Shown here piece by piece: positions 9,803-16,643 of a stretch of 64,000 nucleotides of DNA (position 1 is the stretch's first letter; the number at the start of each line of letters is the position of its first letter). Position numbers and translations under genes: made by a program. The DNA comes from Candidatus Pantoea gossypiicola (lineage in GTDB: Bacteria; Pseudomonadota; Gammaproteobacteria; Enterobacterales; Enterobacteriaceae): contig NZ_VWVM01000002.1 in NCBI RefSeq assembly GCF_008632075.1, forward strand, positions 193,462-257,461. Reading direction: 5' to 3'. The notes below the pieces were generated by a model. It was not told the origin of the DNA. It worked only from the letters and a program-made list of their open reading frames with translations, and made no database searches.

Positions 9803-10594
9803 TCAATCTCGCAGAGGGAAGAACTGCGCCGCTTCAGAGAGCGAGTGCAGCAAAGTGGTGTCCTGGGGCGATCCGATCCAGACGGCCAGTGCGCTGAAAT
9901 TATCCTGCTGCCCCTGATCTGACTGATCGTTTTTGATGATTTGCTGCATCAGCGTCAGCCACTCTTCCGGCGTATTCACCATGTGCAGTGACTGCTGCAT
10001 CTGCTCCAGCGTCACACCGTGCCAGAAACCATCGGTGCAGAGCAGAAAGGCATCGCCATCCTCAATCCCGACCACGTCGCTGTAGCTGGCGTCGCGCTGC
10101 TCATCACCCATTCCCAGCGCAAAATAGAGCAGATTGCTGTTGATGCCTTCGGTGCGATGTCCGGCATCTTTCATCTGCTGTACCAGGCTGTGGTCGGTGG
10201 TGACCAGATAGAGATAGCCGCGGCGGAACAGATAAAGGCGGCTGTCACCGGCATGCGCCCAGCAGGCAAGGTGGTAGTCGCGGTCGATGAACAGGCTGAC
10301 CAGCGTGGTTCCCATCCGACTGTGCTCGCTGCTGGCTTTCTGCTGCTGCCGGATGGCGTGATTCGCGTGATTAACGTAGTTGCGAATCGACTGCGCATTG
10401 AGGTGCGCATCCCCATCAAACGCTTCCAGCAGGCTGCTGCGGGCGATCGCGGCCGCCCTGTCGCCGCCGGGAAACCCGGCCACACCGTCGCACACCACAA
10501 AACAGGCGGAGCGCTTACCGATGACATCACCGATCTGATCCTGATTACTGGCGCGATCGCCCTGATTCGACGTCGAGGCAATAGTGATATTCAT
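9803..10594 (-). CDS. pppA: T6SS PP2C-type protein phosphatase PppA
   Basis: 263 aa. PP2C metal-binding motifs are present in order: VVCDGVAGFPGGD near residues 34-46, CWAHAGDSRLYLF near 110, LLCTDGFW near 183 and QDNFSALAVW near 230. In the threonine phosphorylation pathway it reverses the PpkA phosphorylation of the FHA protein and so switches the T6SS off. The start overlaps the tagH stop by 4 bp (ATGA). Confidence 0.94.
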   Translation of the reverse strand: MNITIASTSNQGDRASNQDQIGDVIGKRSACFVVCDGVAGFPGGDRAAAIARSSLLEAFDGDAHLNAQSIRNYVNHANHAIRQQQKASSEHSRMGTTLVSLFIDRDYHLACWAHAGDSRLYLFRRGYLYLVTTDHSLVQQMKDAGHRTEGINSNLLYFALGMGDEQRDASYSDVVGIEDGDAFLLCTDGFWHGVTLEQMQQSLHMVNTPEEWLTLMQQIIKNDQSDQGQQDNFSALAVWIGSPQDTTLLHSLSEAAQFFPLRD

Positions 10595-12450
10595 GCGTCA
10601 TCCGTGTGGGTTTGTGAGTCTTTGTACTGATTAACTTCCAGGTCATAGGCGTGCAGAAACGCTTCACCAAACAGGGTGTGGAAATCGTCTTCGATCTCGC
10701 CCGCCGTCTCACCGTAGCGCTCAACAAAATGCTCCCACAGTGCCGCCTTGCGGCTGCCCGGCAGGCCGATACGGGAAACCGACCCCGCCTGACGCGCCTC
10801 CTCTTCCAGCTGCTCCGGATTAAAGGATTGCAGCATTGAGGCGATGATGGCGCGGATACCGGCGATCATGCCCAGCTGGTGCGCCTGCAAATCGATCAGC
10901 GCATCCCGCACCGCCTGACGCGGTGGCATAAAGCCCGGCATCCGGCTGCCGAACATCTGCATCAGGACGGTTTTACCCGATGGCAGCAGCTTGAAGGGGT
11001 TATTGGCGTCGTCGAGGATCACCGTCATGTCGGCCTTAACGCCGCGCTTAAGGATCGAGCGCGATGACAGCAGTGCGACCGTGCCCTGCGAGAACATGCT
11101 GAGCATCTGACCAAACTGCAGCATCTGCTCGCGGTCAAACTGCGGCGTTGGCTGCAGATCGCGCAGACCCATGCCTTCCAGCAGCGCGTCCAGCAGTTCA
11201 CCTTTCAGCGCATCGCCGCTGCTCTGGCTGGATGTGGAGGGCTGCACGGCGGCGGCATGCTGGTGACCCGAGGCAACCGGATCAATGCGCAGCCGCCCTT
11301 TCGGCGTCGGTGAGGGAGTACGCTGCACCGCCTGGGGTGTCGGCAGCGTAATGCCGCCGTAGTCGTTTTGCGGATTAACCGCATCTGTCTGACCGGATTC
11401 CGCCTCATCCGCCAGCAGCGTCTGGCGCGGGGCCTCACTATGAGGCTGGTCATCAACGGGTAAGTCGATGCCGTTGAACAGCGGTGAGTGATCCATTTCG
11501 TTCACACTGACGGGAGCCTGCTCAGGTGAGCGTGCGGCAACCGGCTCAGGCTTTGTCTCTGGCTGAGGCGGCACATGCAGCGTCGCCGGTTTCGCTGGCT
11601 CCGGCTGCGCCAGCGGCACCGCGTTCCCCATCATCAGTCCTAAGGGATCATCATGGTTGCGCACATCCGCACTGCTCTCGCCGTCGAACAGGCTCAGTGG
11701 ATCCAGTTCAGCGGTGGGCGCTTCAGACTGCTTTGGCGCGCTGGGCTGCTGAGCTGACAGCGTGCTCGGCGTGCGGTCGTCAAAAATGCTCTGCTGCGCG
11801 AACAGCGCATCGCCGTCGTCAAACAGGCTGCTGTTTTTGGGCTGCTGACCGTAATCCAGCGGCGCATCGTTGATCAGCTGTGCCAGTGGATCTTCCGGAT
11901 TGCGGTCTGGCATAGCGGGCGCGGTCAGCGGATGGGCATCCGGCATCTCCGGCACGGCTTTGCGTTTAGAGAGATCGTCGGAAATCGAAAACTCTTTCGC
12001 CAGGCTGTCCCAGATTTCGCTGGGGATGGCGGCGGTGGTGCTGGCTTTTTCGGCTACAGGTTCACGAGGAGCCGCGGCAGGCTGGACCGGCTCCGGACGC
12101 GGAACCGCCCTTTCAGCCTGCGGTTGCTGTGCACTGTTGAGATCGCTGACCAGCAGCTGATAATCATCGATGCCCAGAATGTCCCCATCCTGCAGCTCAA
12201 CCTGACGACCGCGTTCCAGCGGAATATCGTTGAGCAGCACGCGCGTCACATTGCCACGATTAGTCAGGCGACACTCACCGTTCGCGGTGATGTGCACAAT
12301 GGCCTGCAACCGGGAGAGCGTTCGGTCGTCATCCGGCAGCACCAGATTGTTATCCACACCGCGACCAATGGTGCCGCCGGGCGGGAAAAAATCACAATGA
12401 GTTTGCGGCGGCTGTTGGCCGGGTTTAGTCGTTATTATCGTAAAGCGCAT
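10591..12450 (-). CDS. tagH: T6SS FHA-domain scaffold TagH (Fha)
   Basis: 619 aa. The N-terminal FHA domain (about 1-105) shows the phosphothreonine-binding pattern GTIGRGVDNNLVLPDDDRTLSRLQA and the closing LNDIPLERGRQVELQDGDILGI. A long, low-complexity Pro/Gln/Asp-rich middle (about 115-390) follows. The C-terminal T6SS-specific domain (about 410-619) contains EGMGLRDLQP and AFLHAYDLEVNQYK. TagH is the target of PpkA. It is the first gene after the AT-rich cargo island and is translationally coupled to pppA. Confidence 0.93.
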   Translation of the reverse strand: MRFTIITTKPGQQPPQTHCDFFPPGGTIGRGVDNNLVLPDDDRTLSRLQAIVHITANGECRLTNRGNVTRVLLNDIPLERGRQVELQDGDILGIDDYQLLVSDLNSAQQPQAERAVPRPEPVQPAAAPREPVAEKASTTAAIPSEIWDSLAKEFSISDDLSKRKAVPEMPDAHPLTAPAMPDRNPEDPLAQLINDAPLDYGQQPKNSSLFDDGDALFAQQSIFDDRTPSTLSAQQPSAPKQSEAPTAELDPLSLFDGESSADVRNHDDPLGLMMGNAVPLAQPEPAKPATLHVPPQPETKPEPVAARSPEQAPVSVNEMDHSPLFNGIDLPVDDQPHSEAPRQTLLADEAESGQTDAVNPQNDYGGITLPTPQAVQRTPSPTPKGRLRIDPVASGHQHAAAVQPSTSSQSSGDALKGELLDALLEGMGLRDLQPTPQFDREQMLQFGQMLSMFSQGTVALLSSRSILKRGVKADMTVILDDANNPFKLLPSGKTVLMQMFGSRMPGFMPPRQAVRDALIDLQAHQLGMIAGIRAIIASMLQSFNPEQLEEEARQAGSVSRIGLPGSRKAALWEHFVERYGETAGEIEDDFHTLFGEAFLHAYDLEVNQYKDSQTHTDDA

Positions 12451-12746
12451 AACGGATTCCTGCGGTTAGCGGTTCGGCATCTATACCGCGCACCTCTCGG
12501 GGAAAGGCGCGGGGTATAGGGAGCAGGGAGTTTAATTTTGGAGCTGAGTTTATTTAAATTAGTAATGCCGGATACGTTACTTAAATTGACAGAGTGACTG
12601 GTTAATAAATTAAATCCACTGCGATGGGAATTAATTCTTAATTAAAGAAGCATGCAGCATAATTCCGAATCAGAAAAGACAGCATATCAGAAACGAATAA
12701 GAGTAATTTTTTTGAATTTTAAACAGACATAAATCTTTCTGGGTAA
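12451..12746. other. AT-rich gene-free stretch upstream of tagH
   Basis: About 300 bp without a credible gene, lying between the tagH start and the end of the LprI-like gene. It is visibly more AT-rich than tagH and belongs with the cargo island in composition. A promoter for the tagH-to-vgrG half of the locus may lie here, but no clear -35/-10 pair could be assigned by eye. Confidence 0.5.
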
Positions 12747-13139
12747 TCAGTAAGGTAGTTGCTTCAGAATTGCAGTGCGTTCCTTATCGAGACGGTCAAT
12801 ACAGAAATTCATGACACTCACATAAGCATCGCTGCCCTCTTCAGCGGCATAGGCTTCCAGCCTGAACTGACTATCACGGTATTTAAGCCAGTGGCGCTGA
12901 GTATCAAGGAAGGCACTTCGGTACTGGCTGAACTCCTGATCATGGCCTTTATAAAAGTGCTCGATTCGGTTCTTCGCCGCTTTATACTCTTTATTTAAAG
13001 TCAGCTCAGACTCTATTTTATTTTTTTCTGCACATTCATTAACTTCCTGAGTGTTATTCCCGTTCGAACAATCACTCATCGCCTGGACGGAGGAAACATA
13101 AGAAGCTAAAACGCATAGCAGTAAATAAAAATATTTCAT
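12747..13139 (-). CDS. Exported LprI/DUF1311-family protein, putative lysozyme-inhibitor-like immunity protein
   Basis: About 130 aa from the ATG at 13137-13139. The signal peptide is MKYFYLLLCVLASYVSSVQA. The mature part has the DUF1311/LprI pattern: a cysteine-containing NTQEVNECAEK motif, a helical KEYKAAKNRIEHF segment, then AFLDTQRHWLKYRDSQFRLE and a late MNFCIDRL cysteine. Members of this family inhibit lysozymes or sit beside peptidoglycan-targeting toxins. It follows the Tai4-like gene by about 19 bp in the same direction. A periplasmic immunity or general anti-muramidase role is inferred. Confidence 0.75.
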   Translation of the reverse strand: MKYFYLLLCVLASYVSSVQAMSDCSNGNNTQEVNECAEKNKIESELTLNKEYKAAKNRIEHFYKGHDQEFSQYRSAFLDTQRHWLKYRDSQFRLEAYAAEEGSDAYVSVMNFCIDRLDKERTAILKQLPY

Positions 13140-13158
13140 CAGAAACTTACCATTGATA

Positions 13159-13524
13159 TTAACTTTTATTTTTATATCTTTCGTAAAGCATCTTAGCATC
13201 CTGGCTTTGCGAAAGTAATGTGCATTTCATCATATTGAAGTTACCTGATACCGAGCCGGTCAGGTTCATCTTCAGATACGCATTAATCAACTTATCACCA
13301 TCACTGAATGCTTCAACAGGGAGGTGGCTTACCTCTAACCAGGCTGATGCACTTTTAAAGGCATCATCGGTGAAGGCCTTGTCAGTCGAAGCCTTACCTG
13401 CACAGCGGTTCAGAAGCCAGTTCCTGAAAATCTGCGGTTGCTTAAAGGCGTCTGGGACCGGAGACGTTATCGCCAGCACTGCAGGAGAAAACGTCAGAAC
13501 GAATAACATCAGGACTTTTTTCAT
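13159..13524 (-). CDS. Tai4-like T6SS amidase immunity protein (orphan)
   Basis: 121 aa from the ATG at 13522-13524; a GTG four codons earlier is also possible. The signal peptide MKKVLMLFVLTFSPAVLA predicts a periplasmic protein. The mature part resembles the Tai4 family: NWLLNRCAGKASTDKAFTDDAFKSASAWLE, a DKLINAYLKM segment, and a closing GNFNMMKC with the second cysteine. Tai4 proteins neutralise the Tae4 DL-endopeptidase effector. No Tae4-like gene is visible in the window, so this looks like an orphan immunity gene in the cargo island. The family call was made by eye. Confidence 0.72.
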   Translation of the reverse strand: MKKVLMLFVLTFSPAVLAITSPVPDAFKQPQIFRNWLLNRCAGKASTDKAFTDDAFKSASAWLEVSHLPVEAFSDGDKLINAYLKMNLTGSVSGNFNMMKCTLLSQSQDAKMLYERYKNKS

Positions 13525-13677
13525 TTTAGTATCCACAGGGAAGCGACATCAGGGACACACTGCCATAATCTGCGCATTCAGGAAGCGACAGGTATCAGAA
13601 CAGATATTGCTTTTTCAGGGTGTCACATGCACTCGGATATTACTGAAGCCATCTCCATGATCATAGTTAAGCACATA

Positions 13678-14091
13678 CTAGTTATAAAAATGACGCCAGA
13701 TAATAAAACCTAAACCTCCGCCAATCATCATTACCGCAGTCACCATATTTAAAGTATGAAGGCGTATTAGCCAGCCTATTTCTTTTTCAGGTAACGATTG
13801 AATAAAATCATAAGTCTCCTGGCTAACGCTCTCCTTACCTCTACGCTGAAGTTTCACACCTTTATATAAGCGTGCAAACCAGGAAATTTTCACAGGATGG
13901 AATGATGGACTGAAAAAGGAGCTAACCTGAGTGCTGAAATCAAGATCCAATCTTCTTTTACGAAACTCGCCAATTAATGATTCATAGTTTTGAACATTTT
14001 TTCTGAATATTATGTAGCCTACAATTTGCAAAGCAATCGAACTCAGAAAAGACATCACTGACACAGCAATCAAAATGCAAGGCCAGGTCAT
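13678..14091 (-). CDS. Membrane protein, putative T6SS immunity protein (paralogue 2)
   Basis: 137 aa. A long hydrophobic N-terminal segment (about 5-28) and a second near the C-terminus (about 112-132) enclose a basic soluble loop. It is the same length as the preceding gene product (14110-14523) and matches it over the FRxNxxxY, LDxxTxV, KGxKxxR and ExVSxxxYxFxQxxP positions, so the two are diverged paralogues. Two transmembrane segments and a place right behind the effector gene fit an inner-membrane immunity protein. No named family recognised. Confidence 0.75.
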   Translation of the reverse strand: MTWPCILIAVSVMSFLSSIALQIVGYIIFRKNVQNYESLIGEFRKRRLDLDFSTQVSSFFSPSFHPVKISWFARLYKGVKLQRRGKESVSQETYDFIQSLPEKEIGWLIRLHTLNMVTAVMMIGGGLGFIIWRHFYN

Positions 14092-14109
14092 AAAGTCTTA
14101 TCCATAGCT

Positions 14110-14523
14110 TCAGTTAAATACATAAATAAAAATAGCCATAAAAAAAGCCCAGACAACTGTCAGAAAAAAAGTAAGCTGGTAAAGATAGAGCGTCTTTTCC
14201 ATCCAAACCATTTTGTCTTTAGGTTGTTTTTGTACAAATTCATAGGCCTTTATGCTGACATTTTCAGATTTAGAAAAGCGCATTTTCCGCCCTTTCCTGA
14301 GATTCATGAAAAAGGCTAACTTCTGATAATTAGCATAGAACCCCAAATGATTTGCAACTTTCGTGGTTAGGTCTAATTGCAAGCCAGCATTTTGATAAAG
14401 ATCGATAAAATCCTGATACGCCTTTCGATTAACTCTAAAGAACCACGCAGCATAGACATGCAGAAGAATAACCAAAACAGATAAAATCACACTGCCATAC
14501 ATAAAAAAATCATACAAACTCAT
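14110..14523 (-). CDS. Membrane protein, putative cognate T6SS immunity protein (paralogue 1)
   Basis: 137 aa with hydrophobic segments at about residues 8-31 and 112-135 and a basic loop between them (LRKGRKMRFSKSENVS). Its start overlaps the stop of the effector gene (14520-14523), so it is translationally coupled to it. That is the usual arrangement for an effector and its cognate immunity protein. It is paralogous to the next gene (13678-14091). Membrane immunity proteins are known to guard against pore-forming T6SS effectors. The function is inferred from position and topology. Confidence 0.78.
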   Translation of the reverse strand: MSLYDFFMYGSVILSVLVILLHVYAAWFFRVNRKAYQDFIDLYQNAGLQLDLTTKVANHLGFYANYQKLAFFMNLRKGRKMRFSKSENVSIKAYEFVQKQPKDKMVWMEKTLYLYQLTFFLTVVWAFFMAIFIYVFN

Positions 14524-15512
14524 AAAATCTTATCCATTAAAATGCCTGCCCCTTTTTCACCCAGCTTAGCAGCACCAAAACCACCTGCAGCGGATCCGAC
14601 TATTCCACAAGCTAACGCACCTATACCTCCGGTTGCAACACCCAGTGCTACGCAGGCAGAAGTTGCGATTGCACCCGCCGCCGTGCCGCCCAGGATACCT
14701 GCAGTCGTGCTTGCTGCAAACTGAGAATACCCTTTCACCGCTACTTTTGAGCATTCTTCTTCTCTTTCAGTGGTACAGCTGTGATAAACCTCATTCGTTG
14801 TATTCACAGCACTAAATCCTATCGAAACCCATCCACCCATTTTCATAAATTTCGCTGCTTTGGCTGCACTATCGACATAGGTCGAATAACCACGTATTAC
14901 TCCTGTGCCAGCAGTTTGCCAGTCATGAATAATAGATGAGCTGGAAAGGTTTAAAGCATGCTTAATTTTTTCATAGGGGCGCAAGTTCAACATAAATCGG
15001 GATAAACGATTCAGTAATACTTCAACTTCACCAAACAGGCGTTTACGCTCGATAAAAAACTGCTGCCCGAACAATGTTCCTGATGTCAGATATTGGTTAC
15101 GGTAGGCATTCTCAATAGCGACAAGTTTCTTGCCAATTTCATTGAAATAGCGCTCTCCCGCATCGCCGATGATACCTGATGCTTTATCCATAAAATTGGT
15201 AATAGCAGCAATGGAAGCATAATGGCGGTTAAAGAAATCAGCCTCATCAACGGTCAGATGAGTGACACTATTATTGGTTCTGGATTTAGCTTCTTCCAGC
15301 GTGCGCATGGCTGCCGGGTGATTATTACCATTCGGATCGGCAACGATTAAAATCTGGCCGGGTTTAGCCCATGCAACATCAGCATTTAATTGCAAAAAAT
15401 AGTTCGCGGCAGACATATTGCGCGTGCCATAAAGCCACATTGCCTGCTCAGTCAGTCTTCCTGGACGCTGAACAACACAAAATCCCGGCTCAATTGAGTT
15501 TTTCTCAGCCAT
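14520..15512 (-). CDS. Putative membrane-acting T6SS effector linked to hcp
   Basis: About 330 aa from the ATG at 15510-15512, which has a strong AAGGAGG ribosome site six bases upstream. The N-terminal part (PGFCVVQRPGRLTEQAMWLYG to AWAKPGQILIVADPNG, residues 10-65) looks LysM-like, a feature shared by a broad group of T6SS cargo proteins. The middle is helical and charged. The last 70 residues are a glycine/alanine-rich hydrophobic zipper (GILGGTAAGAIATSACVALGVATGGIGALACGI in short GxxxG steps), which suggests membrane insertion. There is no signal peptide, as expected for T6SS cargo. It lies just downstream of hcp and is coupled to a membrane immunity candidate. A pore-forming mode is inferred. 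Confidence 0.75.
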   Translation of the reverse strand: MAEKNSIEPGFCVVQRPGRLTEQAMWLYGTRNMSAANYFLQLNADVAWAKPGQILIVADPNGNNHPAAMRTLEEAKSRTNNSVTHLTVDEADFFNRHYASIAAITNFMDKASGIIGDAGERYFNEIGKKLVAIENAYRNQYLTSGTLFGQQFFIERKRLFGEVEVLLNRLSRFMLNLRPYEKIKHALNLSSSSIIHDWQTAGTGVIRGYSTYVDSAAKAAKFMKMGGWVSIGFSAVNTTNEVYHSCTTEREEECSKVAVKGYSQFAASTTAGILGGTAAGAIATSACVALGVATGGIGALACGIVGSAAGGFGAAKLGEKGAGILMDKIL

Positions 15513-15584
15513 AACAACCTCCTTTTGCAATTAAATGTTCGAAACGTATAACTATTGCATCTGATTCCTTGAATTTTAATGAAG

Positions 15585-15609
15585 ATACGCCCCCTTTTCG
15601 GAGGCGTAT
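15585..15609 (-). terminator. Hairpin between hcp and the effector gene
   Basis: ATACGCC and GGCGTAT arms (7 bp, extended by two more G-C pairs after one mismatch) enclose a short loop just after the hcp stop. The following minus-strand tail is only moderately T-rich, so partial termination is likely. That would let hcp be made in excess over the downstream effector and immunity genes. Confidence 0.5.
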
Positions 15610-15613
15610 TTTA

Positions 15614-16096
15614 TTAAGCTTCTTTATTGCCTTTGATGTCCCAGCCAGCGCTGCTCTCTGCGCCTTTGCCGCCGGAAGAACTCTGCTCCCAGTACTGCTG
15701 CTTCACTTTGGATGCCTGGAAGGAGTAGGTCATTCCCAGGGTATCGCCGTTGTCGGAGCCATTGTAATTCACCGCGGTCACCAGAACGTCTTCCAGGGTG
15801 ATGCGCGCATACTCGACCTGAGAACCGCCCGCTTTACAGATAGAGAGTTCAACTTTAGTGAGATGCTTACCGCTTGCGCAGTTCTTCAGCAGCGCAGTGG
15901 TGGATTTGTCGATCAGTGCATTCACGTGCAGGTCGTTGAAGTTAACTTTACCCGCACCGCCGCCGCCGCCCACAGACATGTTGCCTGGCTGAGAAGCACC
16001 CCATGAGAAAGAGGTAATATCAGTCCAGCCAGTGTGGTTAGAGTCTTTAGATTCGCCGGTGACACCGTCGACCTTCATAAACATATCAATAGCCAT
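15614..16096 (-). CDS. hcp: T6SS tube protein Hcp (TssD)
   Basis: 160 aa, the standard Hcp length. It starts MAIDMFMKVDGVTGESKD and contains the conserved ITSFSWGASQPG, LVTAVNYNGSDNGDTLGMTYSFQASKVKQQYWEQ and closing AGWDIKGNKEA. Hcp hexamers stack into the secreted inner tube and also act as a chaperone for small effectors. It has its own upstream gap of about 240 bp and a hairpin behind it, consistent with separate, high expression. Confidence 0.98.
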   Translation of the reverse strand: MAIDMFMKVDGVTGESKDSNHTGWTDITSFSWGASQPGNMSVGGGGGAGKVNFNDLHVNALIDKSTTALLKNCASGKHLTKVELSICKAGGSQVEYARITLEDVLVTAVNYNGSDNGDTLGMTYSFQASKVKQQYWEQSSSGGKGAESSAGWDIKGNKEA

Positions 16097-16337
16097 TATC
16101 TTTCACTCTTTATTGGTTGAGATGATTGCTTTCAAAAAAAGCAAGGATATGGCAAAAAGAAAAGCATGGGGCTGAATAAAACAGTCCATATTTTACCTTT
16201 GCCTTGCTTCTGAAATATCGTCATAAACCATATTTCAGATAGTGCATTGCCGGGCACCAGACCGGGCAATGTATTTAATCAATTGTCATGATGAGAAATT
16301 GAGGTTCTGACCGGTTATTCAGGAAGCAGAAAAGCGC
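16097..16337 (-). promoter_or_regulatory. Upstream region of hcp with two inverted repeats
   Basis: A 241-bp gap in front of hcp. It holds a perfect 8-bp inverted repeat, TGAAATAT at 16211-16218 and ATATTTCA at 16230-16237, and a second imperfect one (CATTGCC at 16245-16251 with GGCAATG at 16265-16271). The latter could end the upstream transcript or stabilise the hcp 5' end. An hcp promoter here is inferred; the -35/-10 boxes were not assigned. Confidence 0.4.
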
Positions 16338-16550
16338 TCAATAAATTCTTCTTAGCTTATCCGCTGCCCAATAAAAACCTAATGATGCAGTGACTGAAAG
16401 AGTAATCAGAATGCCGTTAATTATTTCCCCCATCATCGTGACATTCCAGTCAAAGACGAAGAGGTAATAACCTGCGCATGTGAATAAAATCAGGGCTGAA
16501 ATAAAAACCAGCAGATAACGGAGTAAATACAGAGCTAATTTTTTAACCAT
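16338..16550 (-). CDS. Small inner-membrane protein between tssC and hcp
   Basis: 70 aa from the ATG at 16548-16550, chosen because GGGAGGA lies eight bases upstream. Two hydrophobic segments (ALYLLRYLLVFISALILFTCAGYYLFV and GILITLSVTASLGFYWAADKL) with basic ends predict a two-pass membrane protein. It is more AT-rich than its T6SS neighbours, like the cargo island. I recognise no family. The position between tssC and hcp suggests an accessory role or a small immunity-type protein. Confidence 0.6.
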   Translation of the reverse strand: MVKKLALYLLRYLLVFISALILFTCAGYYLFVFDWNVTMMGEIINGILITLSVTASLGFYWAADKLRRIY

Positions 16551-16643
16551 TCTTTTATCCTCCCTGACATTCACCTCAGCAATCTTTCTGTGAGGCATCA
16601 GGCGCAAAACCTTTTCGCGCCTGATAACCTTACGACTCAGCCC

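Noticed and set aside
13537-13677. A missing Tae4 amidase gene beside the Tai4-like gene
   Set aside because: The interval is too short and contains no open frame with amidase-like Cys and His motifs.
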